The notes: generated from the letters alone by a model not told the origin. Shown: positions 9,195-17,464, numbered from the stretch's first letter. The stretch: DNA of 64,000 bases from Lacihabitans sp. CS3-21 (GCF_024343675.1 NZ_RJUD01000011.1:48364-112363); one strand, 5' to 3'. A program made the numbers and translations.

Positions 9195-9957
9195 TTTATT
9201 TGATTTGTCTGGCAAAACCGCCTTGATAACGGGTTCAAGCTCCGCTATGGGAAAAGCAATTGCACAAGCAATGGGATTACATGGAGCTAAAGTGGTGGTT
9301 TCAAGCTTTGAATCCTTTGAAGTTGAAAAAACGGTTGAGGAATTTATAAAACTTGAAATTGAGGTTATTGGCATTCCATGTGATATGACCCGTAAAGAGG
9401 AAATCGAAAATTTGATATCAGAATGTAAAACAAAATTTGGTACAATTGATATTTTAGTTAATTGTGTTGGAGCAGCACCAATTGGGGGATTTCTGGACAT
9501 CACAAAAGAAGATTTCGAAAAAACAATGGGTTTAAATCTGCAAGCCGCCATCTATTTGACCAAATGGGTTATACCAGAAATGCAATCCCAAAAAGATGGC
9601 GTTATCATATATTTAGCAAGTATAGCTGGAGTTCGAGGCAATAAAAATCTAGGGCTATATGGGGTTTCGAAAGCTGGCTTAATAGAAATGGCACGAAATC
9701 TAGCAGTTGAATTTGGTCCTGATAACATAAGAGTAAACGCTATTTCCCCTGGAATGATAAATACGCCTTTTTCTGAATCTTTGATACAAAACGAAGAATT
9801 TATGAAAAAGAGATTGCTGCAAACACCCCTTCGAAGGGTTGGAGAAGTAAATGAAATTGCAGGAGTTGCGGTAATGCTCGCTTCAAAAGCAGGAGGATTT
9901 ATCACAGGTCAAAATATCATAGTGGATGGTGGAACGACGATAAGCGATGGGAATTAG
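9187..9957 (+). CDS. SDR family NAD(P)-dependent oxidoreductase
   Basis: 256 residues, classical short-chain dehydrogenase. The cofactor loop is TGSSSAMG, with Ala in place of the usual middle Gly. The NxxG-type segment is NCVGAA, and the catalytic Ser, Tyr158 and Lys162 lie in SIAG and YGVSKAG. The C-terminus FITGQNIIVDGG is typical of the FabG-like group. The start ATG at 9187 overlaps the cupin end. It probably oxidises an alcohol or dihydrodiol intermediate of the pathway; the substrate cannot be read from sequence. Confidence 0.87.
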   Translation: MINLFDLSGKTALITGSSSAMGKAIAQAMGLHGAKVVVSSFESFEVEKTVEEFIKLEIEVIGIPCDMTRKEEIENLISECKTKFGTIDILVNCVGAAPIGGFLDITKEDFEKTMGLNLQAAIYLTKWVIPEMQSQKDGVIIYLASIAGVRGNKNLGLYGVSKAGLIEMARNLAVEFGPDNIRVNAISPGMINTPFSESLIQNEEFMKKRLLQTPLRRVGEVNEIAGVAVMLASKAGGFITGQNIIVDGGTTISDGN

Positions 9958-9966
9958 ATATTCTTT

Positions 9967-10079
9967 ATTGGTTGTCCCGATAGCTATCGCGAGGTTACTG
10001 GTTTATTTGTAAAAGTTTAGGTCTATTCTCCATGAAGAAGTTCTCTAATAACCAGTTCACAAATAACAAATAATCAAAT
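9967..10079. repeat. Degenerate AT-rich inverted repeat (GGTTACTGG / CCAGTAACC family)
   Basis: The intergenic gap holds GGTTACTGGTTTATT near 9993 and an opposing AATAACCAGTT near 10048, which can pair. It ends in a run of CAAATAAC-type words that reaches the next start codon. A CCGATAGCTATCG palindrome lies at about 9978-9990. The same kind of sequence fills the gaps at 12009-12115, 12540-12669, 14951-15067 and 46965-47385. Confidence 0.5.
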
Positions 10080-10080
10080 T

Positions 10081-10848
10081 ATGAAAAGATTCGAAAATAA
10101 AGTTTGCTACGTAACTGGAGCGGGTTCTGGAATTGGAAAAGCTACTGCAATATCATTTGCAAAAGAAGGTGGAAAAGTGGTTTGTTGTGACATAAACAAA
10201 CAAAATGCCGAAGCAACAGTCTCAGAAATAGTAGGTTTGAATGGTATCGCTATGGCCATAGAGGTAAATATTGCTAATCGAGAACAAGTAGAAAATTCAA
10301 TTACTAAAACTGTGGAGGTTTTCGGACGATTAGACTGTGCGGCAAATTGTGCTGGAATTGCAGGCCCTGTTTCCTTAAAAATACATGAATACCCAGAAGA
10401 GTATTGGATGCAACAAATTGCCGTGAACTTAACAGGAAATTGGTATTTACTTAAATATCAAATAGCTCAAATGCTTAAAAATGGGGGTGGAAACATAGCT
10501 ATCCTTTCTTCTGCCGCTGGATTGATAGGTCAACCCGCAAACTCACCCTATGCTGCATCAAAGCACGGAATTGAAGGTTTGATGAAGACAGCTGCCATAG
10601 AATATGCAACCCAAAACATTAGAATTAATTCTATCTGCCCGACTGCCATCGAAACGCCAATGATTATGCAAGGCAGACGTAAGTTGGCTGAAAATGAAGA
10701 AGCCAAACAACAAGCCATTAATTTTCAAAGAATGAAGCGTATGGGGACTCCTCAAGAAGTTGCAGATGTTGCTCTTTGGTTATGTTCTGACCAATCAAGC
10801 TTTATTACTGGAAGTTCTATTAAGGCAGATGGTGGAGCTTTAGCTTAA
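10081..10848 (+). CDS. SDR family oxidoreductase
   Basis: 255 residues, a second classical SDR, only moderately similar to the one at 9187. It has the full TGAGSGIG cofactor loop, NCAGIAG, and the catalytic Tyr157 and Lys161 in YAASKHG, and ends SSFITGSSIKADGG. A Cys-Asp pair (VVCCDI) after the second strand has the acidic residue that favours NAD over NADP. It is separated from the upstream SDR by the AT-rich inverted repeat but has the same orientation and probably belongs to the same transcript. Confidence 0.87.
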   Translation: MKRFENKVCYVTGAGSGIGKATAISFAKEGGKVVCCDINKQNAEATVSEIVGLNGIAMAIEVNIANREQVENSITKTVEVFGRLDCAANCAGIAGPVSLKIHEYPEEYWMQQIAVNLTGNWYLLKYQIAQMLKNGGGNIAILSSAAGLIGQPANSPYAASKHGIEGLMKTAAIEYATQNIRINSICPTAIETPMIMQGRRKLAENEEAKQQAINFQRMKRMGTPQEVADVALWLCSDQSSFITGSSIKADGGALA

Positions 10849-10903
10849 AGTAGATTTAGTGTAATTCAGAATATTTTTTTCTGGTTATTGACTTCATAAT
10901 TAA

Positions 10904-10975
10904 AAATATTGATTGATAATGAATACTAATGGATTATTTTCGATTAATATCATTGCTTTCTGACTATTAGTTTTG
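10904..10975 (+). promoter_or_regulatory. Promoter of the ring-cleavage operon, twin of 4861-4933
   Basis: A -7 element TAGTTTTG lies at 10968-10975, 40 bases before the dioxygenase ATG. The 47 bases from 10904 match 4861-4907 at 38 positions with no gap. A TTG at 10953-10955 is also kept in both copies, but it lies too close to the -7 box to be a normal -33 element, so the conserved block is better read as an activator site. Confidence 0.6.
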
Positions 10976-11015
10976 TACTATTAAATAAAAGTATTTTTAC
11001 AAAAAAACTTGTAAC

Positions 11016-12008
11016 ATGGCAAAGAATCCTCATTTTCTTTCTCAGATGGCTCACGTAGAGGTTCTGACTACAGATTTGGATAAATCTGTTGAATTTTTCC
11101 GTGACGTAGTTGGTATGGACGAAACAGGAAGAGAAGAAAATTCAGTTTACCTTAGAGCATGGGGTGACTATTTTCATCATACATTGAAACTAACTAAAAA
11201 CGAAAAATCAGGACTAGGACACATAGGTTGGCGTTCAGATAGCCCAGAGGCTTTGGAAGATTGTGTAGCATATTTGGAGCATATCGGTGCAGGTCGTGGC
11301 TGGGTGGAAGGAGATTTAGGTCATGGAAAGGCATATCGTTTTCAGTCGCCAGACGGACATACGCACGAAGTATTTTGGGATGTTGTTTGGTTGCGTGAAC
11401 AAGGAGAACGAGGCAGCGTGTATGCTGATCGTTACGCAAGTAACCGTAAGTTGGGAGCTAATCCACGCCGTTTCGACCACGTTACCTATATGGTTGCGAA
11501 AGGAAAGTATGCCGCCGAAAAGGAATTTTGGAAAAATATGGGACTTAAAAATCCCGATGAGATCAGAATTTCTGACGACATGCCGCCTATAGGTGGATTG
11601 CACACTATTGCCAATCTTTCTCATGATATCGCAGTATTTACTGACCCAAACATCGGTGAAAATGAAGGTGTGTTGAATCATATCTGTTGGAATGTAGATA
11701 GTAGAGAAGAAGTATTGATAGCTCTCGATTATTTCATTGAGAAAGGCTACAAGAGCGTGATGGGTGCTCCAACGCGTCACAAAGCAGATGAAGGTTTCTT
11801 TATTTATATCATCGACCCAGGTAGCGGAGTTTTGTTTGAATATTATGCTTGTGCAAGGTTGGTTTTTGCTCCTGATCATTTGGACGTTCATTATCTAAAA
11901 GATAATCCAAACGATGCTTGGGGTAGTGCAAATCCATTTGCAGAGATGGGGAAAGGTAAAAAAATGGGCCTTTCGGAAGACGGAACGGTGAAGCCGGCGG
12001 ACGTTTAG
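11016..12008 (+). CDS. Extradiol ring-cleavage dioxygenase (catechol 2,3-dioxygenase type, VOC fold)
   Basis: 330 residues with two VOC halves. The iron ligands of the two-domain extradiol enzymes are in place: His155 in RRFDHVTY, His222 in VLNHICW and Glu275 in VLFEYY, close to the positions in XylE (153, 214, 265). The length also fits. It opens catechol-type rings next to the hydroxyls using Fe(II) and O2 in the cytoplasm. It is the first gene after its own promoter and is followed by the hydrolase, hydroxylase and FAH genes. This makes a meta-cleavage route very likely, though the catechol used is unknown. Confidence 0.9.
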   Translation: MAKNPHFLSQMAHVEVLTTDLDKSVEFFRDVVGMDETGREENSVYLRAWGDYFHHTLKLTKNEKSGLGHIGWRSDSPEALEDCVAYLEHIGAGRGWVEGDLGHGKAYRFQSPDGHTHEVFWDVVWLREQGERGSVYADRYASNRKLGANPRRFDHVTYMVAKGKYAAEKEFWKNMGLKNPDEIRISDDMPPIGGLHTIANLSHDIAVFTDPNIGENEGVLNHICWNVDSREEVLIALDYFIEKGYKSVMGAPTRHKADEGFFIYIIDPGSGVLFEYYACARLVFAPDHLDVHYLKDNPNDAWGSANPFAEMGKGKKMGLSEDGTVKPADV

Positions 12009-12115
12009 TTGATTAGTTATTTGTGGATTAGTATATTGGTCGATTAGTAAAGTAATATTAGTTTTTTAGTTTTATTTATTTGTTAGTTTGTGTTTCGAAA
12101 CTTTCAAAATATTCT
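12009..12115. repeat. AT-rich repeat, left of the four-helix-bundle gene
   Basis: It begins directly after the dioxygenase stop codon with TTGATTAGTTATTTGTGG and continues with variants of GATTAGTA. It is the inverse of the words at 12540-12669 (ACTAATAACC, AACAAATAATCAGTAAC), so the gene between them is flanked by inverted repeats. The gap after 14950 starts with nearly the same bases. Confidence 0.5.
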
Positions 12116-12502
12116 TTAATTTTCGTCAGGCGGATTTGCGGATTTTTTGAGGTAATTGATATACCCGTTAAGCAATTTCCCGCAATTTTCAATATGTAGT
12201 TTAAATGAGTCTAATTGAGTTTCAGAGATATAACCTTCGTCAAATGCAGTGATTAAGTGTTCTAATGTTTCGGATAATGAACCTCGGGAAATACGACAAA
12301 ACTGAATGTTCTCTTTGAAATAATATCGACCATACCCTTCGGAAATATTGGCAGTTATACTTCTAGTACTTCGAATAATTTGGTCTGAAAGCCTATATTT
12401 TTCAATGTCCGGGAAATGTTTTTTGACTAGTTGCGATATATGTTTTCTAAGCAACCGACATTCTTTATAAACGTTCAATTCTGTAAAAGATAAATTGGCC
12501 AT
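12116..12502 (-). CDS. Four-helix bundle protein (S23 / 23S rRNA intervening-sequence family)
   Basis: 128 residues, all helical. It has the family pattern ELNVYKECRLL near the N-terminus, then IRSTRSITANISEGYGR and the SRGSLSETLEHL segment in the middle. These proteins were first found in insertions within 23S rRNA genes and are now known in many copies in Bacteroidota; they form homopentamers of unknown function. It is the only minus-strand gene in the catabolic cluster and it separates the dioxygenase from the hydrolase. It is flanked by inverted AT-rich repeats. Both facts suggest a late insertion. Confidence 0.88.
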   Translation of the reverse strand: MANLSFTELNVYKECRLLRKHISQLVKKHFPDIEKYRLSDQIIRSTRSITANISEGYGRYYFKENIQFCRISRGSLSETLEHLITAFDEGYISETQLDSFKLHIENCGKLLNGYINYLKKSANPPDEN

Positions 12503-12539
12503 TTGAAGAAAAAAAGTTTAAGTTATGGCAATAAATCTA

Positions 12540-12669
12540 TTAACAAAAAACCATTTTACAAATACACAAATTATTAAAATATAAATTGAATAATAAAAAG
12601 GACAAATAAACCAATGACAAAAATACTAATAACAAATAATCAGTAACAAATACACTAATAACCAAATAA
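12540..12669. repeat. AT-rich repeat, right of the four-helix-bundle gene
   Basis: A run of imperfect words such as ACTAATAACAAATAATCAG and ACTAATAACCAAATAA reaches the ATG at 12670. It is opposite in sense to the repeat at 12009-12115. No promoter or coding potential was recognised here. Confidence 0.5.
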
Positions 12670-13785
12670 ATGTGGCATTTTTATCCTGGGCAGTACATGC
12701 CCTCATATCAAGTAAATAGAGCATTGAGCCAAGCCCATTATGGGGGTGGTGAATTTGCCGAAATTATAGAAGTTGCTCAAAAAATTGATCCTGAAAATAG
12801 GGAGAGTTTTAATGTTGCTTGGCTCGAAAAAGGCAACCAAGTTTTTGGTTGGGCGGAAGATTTTGAGAAAAACAATGCTCCTGTTTCAGCAAGAAGAACC
12901 TATTTGAGGGCATTTAACTATTTGCGGACTGCCGAGTTTTTTATGAATCTGCAAGACAGCCGAAAACTCGATACTTACACCAAAGCTCGTGAAGCTTTCA
13001 TTAGAGCTATACAATATTTCGACGAAAAACCGTTGCGAATCGAAGTTCCGTTTGAAAATTCATTCTTGCCTGCTTATTTATTCAAACCAGCAGGAGTGAA
13101 AAATCCACCCGTTATGGTGATGTTTGGCGGATTGGATAGTCTGGCTGAAGAACTTTATTTTGGAATCGGAAATCACTTAAACGAAAGAGGAATCGCACTT
13201 TTGGCGGTCGATGGGCCTGGGCAAGGAGCTGCATTACGCTTGAATCACATTCATTCTCGTCACGATTATAATGTAGCTGGAACGGCTGTATATGAGTATG
13301 TTGTAGAAAACCTTCAAAGTGAAGTTGATATAACTAGAATAGGAATAGCAGGCGTTTCTATGGGTGGCTACATGGCTGCTCGCTGTGCGGCTTTTGAGCC
13401 TCGTTTCAAGGTTTGTATGGTTTATGGTGCTGTTTGGTCATATTATGCAGTTTGGGCTGGTCGCACGGCTAAACATCCTTTGGCAGAGATAGTAATGCAC
13501 ATCATGGATGCCAATAGCTATGAGGAAGTGCTTGAAAAATTAAAAGGTTTTACCCTAGAAAATGGCGTAGCCGAACAAATTTCGATGCCTACTTTTATTA
13601 TGCACGGTGGAGATGACAAACAAAATTTTGTAGAACACGCTATCACACTTGAAAAGCATTTGACTTGTGAACATAAAATGAAAATTGTTCCGTCAGGCGA
13701 AAGTGGTGCTCAGCATTGCCAAGTAGATGATTTTATGCCGACTTTGGAAATGTACGATTGGATAGCAGAAAAAATAAAAGCATAA
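12670..13785 (+). CDS. Alpha/beta hydrolase of the FrsA / dihydropseudooxynicotine-hydrolase type
   Basis: 371 residues. A helical N-terminal region (about 1-110) precedes the hydrolase fold, as in 2,6-dihydropseudooxynicotine hydrolase, which breaks a C-C bond. The nucleophile is about Ser230 in GVSMGGY, and the other triad members are probably Asp315 in GGDDKQN and His349 in AQHCQ. Being placed directly after the ring-cleaving dioxygenase, it plausibly hydrolyses the ring-opened product or an acyl side chain. The family call is firm; a C-C hydrolase role is inferred from the fold subtype and context. Confidence 0.83.
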   Translation: MWHFYPGQYMPSYQVNRALSQAHYGGGEFAEIIEVAQKIDPENRESFNVAWLEKGNQVFGWAEDFEKNNAPVSARRTYLRAFNYLRTAEFFMNLQDSRKLDTYTKAREAFIRAIQYFDEKPLRIEVPFENSFLPAYLFKPAGVKNPPVMVMFGGLDSLAEELYFGIGNHLNERGIALLAVDGPGQGAALRLNHIHSRHDYNVAGTAVYEYVVENLQSEVDITRIGIAGVSMGGYMAARCAAFEPRFKVCMVYGAVWSYYAVWAGRTAKHPLAEIVMHIMDANSYEEVLEKLKGFTLENGVAEQISMPTFIMHGGDDKQNFVEHAITLEKHLTCEHKMKIVPSGESGAQHCQVDDFMPTLEMYDWIAEKIKA

Positions 13786-13790
13786 CCCAT

Positions 13791-13816
13791 TTAATTTTCA
13801 ACCCTAAATAAAAATG
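13791..13816 (+). promoter_or_regulatory. 5' leader shared with the MFS gene at 3635
   Basis: It is identical at 25 of 26 positions to 3612-3637, both ending in AACCCTAAATAAAAATG. The copies are more than 10 kb apart and precede unrelated coding sequences, so the identity is not due to gene duplication. Confidence 0.5.
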
Positions 13817-14950
13817 AGTAGTATAAAAAAAATCTTAGTAGTCGGAGCCGGCATAGGCGGCCAATCTGCAGCCATAGGTTTAAAAAAAGCTGGTTTTGAG
13901 GTAGATGTAGTAGAAATACATTCTGAATTTAATGTTTATGGTGTTGGTATCATCCAGCAAGCCAATGCACTTAGGGCATTAGATGCCATTGGGGTGGCCG
14001 ACGAGGCTATGCGGAGAGGGTCGCCCTACGGAAAAGTGAAATTATGCTTGCCACATGGGGTACAAATAGGGGAGGCAGGAACACCGCCCATTGGTAGGTT
14101 TCCAAGTCACAATGGTATTTCCAGAAAAATATTACACGATGTTTTGTTTGAAGAAGCTCAAAAAGTGGGATTAAAATACCGTATGGGTGTTTCAGTAGAA
14201 ACTATTGATAATCAGCCTGATATTGTAAATGTTACGTTTACGGATGGTACGACAGGTAGCTACGATATAGTTATAGCAGCTGATGGGGTAAACTCAAAAG
14301 TTCGGAAACTGATTTTTGGAGAATTCAAAACTACTTATGTAGGACTTTCAGTTTGGCGGTATGCATTCAAACGCCCAGCTGATTTGGATACGGGCTATAT
14401 TTTCTTTAATAAAAAACACAAAATGGGGGTTATTCCAATGACTGCAGACTTGTGTTATATTTTTTTAAACTCTGCTGAAGGCGATCATCCTATTATTCCA
14501 GAAGACCAACTGGTGGAAAAACTTAAAACCTACATGTCGGCTTACCCAATACCGTTGGTTCAAGAGTTAATACCTCAAGTGACTGATGCCAAATTGGTAA
14601 ATTATAGAATACTAGAGACGCTCAAAATGCCGGCACCTTGGTATAAAAACCGCGTGGTAGTTTTGGGTGATGCCGCTCATACTACCATTCCGCAGTTGGG
14701 TTCTGGAGCGGCCTTAGCCATCGAAGATGCCGTGGTCCTTATAGAGGAATTGCAGAAAGCAGGTGAGGTGAATGAGATATTCGATAGATATATGACTCGA
14801 CGATACGATCGCTGTAAGATGGTAGTAGATGTATCAGAAACTTTAGGCTCTTGGGAATTACTAGAATACAACGATCAACCGCTTCCAGAAGGTGCAAATA
14901 TGGGTATGTTGATGGGTAAGACTGGGATGGCTTTAACGGAGGAAATATAG
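13814..14950 (+). CDS. FAD-dependent aromatic monooxygenase (hydroxylase)
   Basis: 378 residues of the group A flavoprotein hydroxylases (salicylate / 3-hydroxybenzoate hydroxylase-like). The dinucleotide fold is VVGAGIGGQSA at residues 8-18. The second FAD/NAD(P)H motif is ADGVNSKVRK near residue 158, and the ribityl-binding GDAAHTT is near residue 286. The length is usual for the single-component enzymes. It would add a hydroxyl to a phenolic ring with NAD(P)H and O2, giving the catechol for the dioxygenase at 11016. It carries the same leader as the MFS transporter gene, which suggests coordinated expression. Confidence 0.88.
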   Translation: MSSIKKILVVGAGIGGQSAAIGLKKAGFEVDVVEIHSEFNVYGVGIIQQANALRALDAIGVADEAMRRGSPYGKVKLCLPHGVQIGEAGTPPIGRFPSHNGISRKILHDVLFEEAQKVGLKYRMGVSVETIDNQPDIVNVTFTDGTTGSYDIVIAADGVNSKVRKLIFGEFKTTYVGLSVWRYAFKRPADLDTGYIFFNKKHKMGVIPMTADLCYIFLNSAEGDHPIIPEDQLVEKLKTYMSAYPIPLVQELIPQVTDAKLVNYRILETLKMPAPWYKNRVVVLGDAAHTTIPQLGSGAALAIEDAVVLIEELQKAGEVNEIFDRYMTRRYDRCKMVVDVSETLGSWELLEYNDQPLPEGANMGMLMGKTGMALTEEI

Positions 14951-15067
14951 TTGATTAGTTACTGGTAAACTGGTTATTAGGAAAGCGAATTAAAGAATTA
15001 TCTCTCAAACCAGTAACCAATTCTCCAATCAACCATTAACCGATTTCCCAATAACAAATAACCAAAT
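14951..15067. repeat. AT-rich inverted repeat between hydroxylase and FAH genes
   Basis: After the stop codon comes TTGATTAGTTACTGG with CTGGTTATTAG. The right half has CCAGTAACCAATTC and ends in AATAACAAATAACCAAAT before the ATG. The halves are roughly inverted to each other and match those around the four-helix-bundle gene, but here there is no gene inside. Confidence 0.5.
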
Positions 15068-16021
15068 ATGAAATTAGTAACATTCTTAAATAAAGACCAA
15101 GAAAGCCGAATTGGCTGGTTGCAGGGTGATAGTGTGATAGATATGCATTTGGCAAGTGAAAAACTGCCGACTGATATGCTCACTTTTATAGATCATCATG
15201 AAGATTACTTTCAGATTATCAAATCATTGGGTGCTGTAGAGCCACATTATACTTTAGGAGAAGTAAAACTTTTGGCACCTTTGCCCAATCCTCGAAGTAT
15301 TAGAGATTATATAGGTTTCGAAATGCACATGCTCAATGCTTCTAAGTCATTTGGACATACGGTAGGGGAGGCTTGGTACGAATTGCCCATCTTTTATTTT
15401 ACGAACCACCACAATGTGTTTGGACCAAATGATCAAATCAAAAGACCAGCAAATGAATCTAAGCTGGATATCGAGTTGGAAATAGCTTGCATAATCGGCA
15501 AAACAGGCTCTGATATAAAGAAGGAAGAAGCCAAGAATTACATTTTTGGTTATACCATTTTCAACGACTGGACAGCAAGAGCAACCCAAAAAGTGGAAAT
15601 GACAATCCCACTCGGACCGCATAAAGGAAAAGATTTTGCAAATGCTTTTGGTCCTTGTATCGTTACTGCTGACGAATTTGAACAACATGAAGTACCTTTT
15701 TCTGAAAGCTATTTTGAAGCACCTTTAAAAGTTCCAAATGTGCAAGATGCAAGGTTTGATGTGAAAATGACTTCAAGAATCAATGGTGTAACCATCTGCC
15801 AAGGAAATTATAAAACTGTTCACCATACTTTTGGGCAAATGCTCGAAAGAGCTTCTGAAAATGGGGTAAACATAATGCCGGGAGATATTTTAGGCTCAGG
15901 AACTGTAGGTTGGGGGAGTTTGATTGAGAATAATTTCTCGGTTCATAGACCACTAGAGCCTGGCGATGTAGTGGAACTAGAAATTGAAGGGATTGGAATA
16001 TTGAGAAATACGGTCGTTTAG
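15068..16021 (+). CDS. Fumarylacetoacetate hydrolase (FAH) family protein
   Basis: 317 residues. The C-terminal FAH domain shows SIRDYIGFEMHM near residue 78, the metal-binding acidic residues in the ELEIACIIGK segment near residue 138, and the FGPCIVTADE and GDILGSGTVGWGS motifs. Members hydrolyse C-C bonds of diketo acids, hydrate 2-oxopent-4-enoates or decarboxylate oxaloacetate-type acids with Mg2+ or Ca2+. As the last gene of the ring-cleavage run and ahead of a terminator, it likely handles the linear product of meta-cleavage. The exact reaction among these is open. Confidence 0.88.
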   Translation: MKLVTFLNKDQESRIGWLQGDSVIDMHLASEKLPTDMLTFIDHHEDYFQIIKSLGAVEPHYTLGEVKLLAPLPNPRSIRDYIGFEMHMLNASKSFGHTVGEAWYELPIFYFTNHHNVFGPNDQIKRPANESKLDIELEIACIIGKTGSDIKKEEAKNYIFGYTIFNDWTARATQKVEMTIPLGPHKGKDFANAFGPCIVTADEFEQHEVPFSESYFEAPLKVPNVQDARFDVKMTSRINGVTICQGNYKTVHHTFGQMLERASENGVNIMPGDILGSGTVGWGSLIENNFSVHRPLEPGDVVELEIEGIGILRNTVV

Positions 16022-16036
16022 AGATTTGAAGAAAAT

Positions 16037-16069
16037 AAAAAACCACCCTAATCTAAGGTGGAATTTTTT
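16037..16069. terminator. Bidirectional hairpin terminator closing the catabolic cluster
   Basis: The stem CCACC at 16043-16047 pairs with GGTGG at 16057-16061. It is preceded by an A-run and followed by AATTTTTT. It can end both the + strand FAH transcript and the minus-strand operon arriving from 16305, so it marks the border between the two regions. Confidence 0.7.
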
Positions 16070-16128
16070 AATTAACCCTATTAACCACTATAAAATATAC
16101 GCTTTTTAATAAAAATAGATACGTGTAA

Positions 16129-16305
16129 TTAGTACTTTTGAATCGCATTATTTCTTAATTCCCTTTCAAAAACCTTTAAACTATTTATAGATTTCTTCCA
16201 AAATAAAGACAAATCTTTCTCTGATTTGGGCTGAAAACTTAATGTAATTATTTCGTAAATTCCAATCATTAACAATAAGGCCAGTAATATCAATTGAATG
16301 TTCAT
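16129..16305 (-). CDS. Small membrane-anchored protein, 58 residues
   Basis: A short frame starting ATG at 16305 and ending TAA at 16129. It begins MNIQLILLALLLMIGIYEII, one clear N-terminal membrane segment, followed by a polar, basic tail (SEKDLSLFWKK then KVFERELRNN). It lies 19 bp after the porin gene on the same strand and before the terminator, so it is the last gene of the CsbD operon. No family recognised. The clean hydrophobic/polar split and conserved orientation support it being real. Confidence 0.6.
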   Translation of the reverse strand: MNIQLILLALLLMIGIYEIITLSFQPKSEKDLSLFWKKSINSLKVFERELRNNAIQKY

Positions 16306-16324
16306 GTCTTTATTTTTTTGATTA

Positions 16325-16966
16325 TTATAAAATTCTAAATCCTATGGTTGCTTGGGTCCACGCATTTTTGTATCGTGGATTGGTTGATGTACCATCGCCA
16401 TTGTTGTTTTGTATGTCCCAGCCAGCTCTAGCTCCAATTACCAATTTATTGATATTGATATCTAAGCCTCCTGTAAATCCGAAAATATTCTTGCGGATAT
16501 TGTCGTTCTTAAATTCATTTTCCTGCTCTATTGTCGCAAGTGGATTTGTAAATACGTCTTTTTGTTTCACCAAATAAGAAAACTGTGGCCCAGCTTGAAT
16601 GGTAAGGAATTTTACTGGCTTTATAGAAACCAGTAGCGGAACATCAATGTAATCCGTAGTTCTGGTCAAGTCGTAGGTGCTACCAAGAAACTGTCCGGTT
16701 TCTTTATATCCTTTTTGAGAATAGAGCAATTCAGGTTGTATCCCTAAAAACTTGCCAATTGGTATTCCTAAGAATATTCCTCCTGCAAAACCGACTTTAC
16801 TTTCTGAAACAAATTCCTCTCCTTCAGAATCGTAATTGTTGGAGTAATTTATGCCTCCTTTTAGTCCGAATTTTACCTTACCTCTATCGTCTTCTAGTGT
16901 TTCTTGAGAAAAAGCTGTGTAACTTAATAGCGTTATTATCGCTAAAAATATGTGTGATTTATGCAT
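16325..16966 (-). CDS. Outer-membrane beta-barrel protein (porin family, PF13568-like)
   Basis: 213 residues with a signal peptide (MHKSHIFLAIITLLSYTAFS). The body opens with VKFGLKGGINYSN and alternates short amphipathic strands such as GIQPELLYSQKGY and FLTIQAGPQFSYL, closing with the aromatic-type end TIGFRIL. This is the PorT-like barrel architecture common in Bacteroidota. Function is unknown; such proteins are often induced by envelope stress. It is the third gene of the operon led by csbD at 17653. Confidence 0.8.
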   Translation of the reverse strand: MHKSHIFLAIITLLSYTAFSQETLEDDRGKVKFGLKGGINYSNNYDSEGEEFVSESKVGFAGGIFLGIPIGKFLGIQPELLYSQKGYKETGQFLGSTYDLTRTTDYIDVPLLVSIKPVKFLTIQAGPQFSYLVKQKDVFTNPLATIEQENEFKNDNIRKNIFGFTGGLDININKLVIGARAGWDIQNNNGDGTSTNPRYKNAWTQATIGFRIL

Positions 16967-17007
16967 TGTGAATTTATTTTTATTAGTTAAATGGACACTT
17001 AGAAGTA

Positions 17008-17442
17008 TTATTTGACATTTTTAACAGTCAAGTCTTTGAACGCAGCTCCTAACTCGTCCATGTCACGAGAAAACTCAACTTTGAATTTTTCCCAGTTTTC
17101 TTTACTGTCGGCTTTGTAATTGTCCATTTTCATTTTGAGGTCTGAGTTTTTTGCTTCTAGCTCAGCAATTTTCTTTTTATATTCCTCTCTTGCTTCTTTC
17201 TTTTCGCTGGCAACTCTAAGATTAAACTCTTTAATTGACTTTTCATTCTCAGCGATTTTTTCAGCAGTTTCTATTCTGTACTTGTCCACTTCTACTTGAT
17301 AATCAGTATTGGCTTCTTCCAAATCTTTACCGGCTTCTACCACATCAGCTGTTGCTTCTTCTACTTTTTCTGTTTCGCTTTTACAATTTGTTGCTGTAAA
17401 AAGGATGGCGATAGCCGCCAATGTTAAATATGTTTGTTTCAT
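17008..17442 (-). CDS. Periplasmic coiled-coil lipoprotein-like stress protein
   Basis: 144 residues. The N-terminus is a signal sequence ending in a possible lipobox (TATNC, Cys20). The rest is almost entirely charged helix with heptad character from about residue 25 to 130 (EEATADVVEAGKDLEEANTD, then repeated EKKEAREEYKKK). It resembles proteins of the sll1863-like stress group, but the match is only by composition and layout. It lies in the CsbD operon, 22 bp after csbD. Confidence 0.65.
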   Translation of the reverse strand: MKQTYLTLAAIAILFTATNCKSETEKVEEATADVVEAGKDLEEANTDYQVEVDKYRIETAEKIAENEKSIKEFNLRVASEKKEAREEYKKKIAELEAKNSDLKMKMDNYKADSKENWEKFKVEFSRDMDELGAAFKDLTVKNVK

Positions 17443-17464
17443 TTTGTATTTGTTTTGTAATTTT

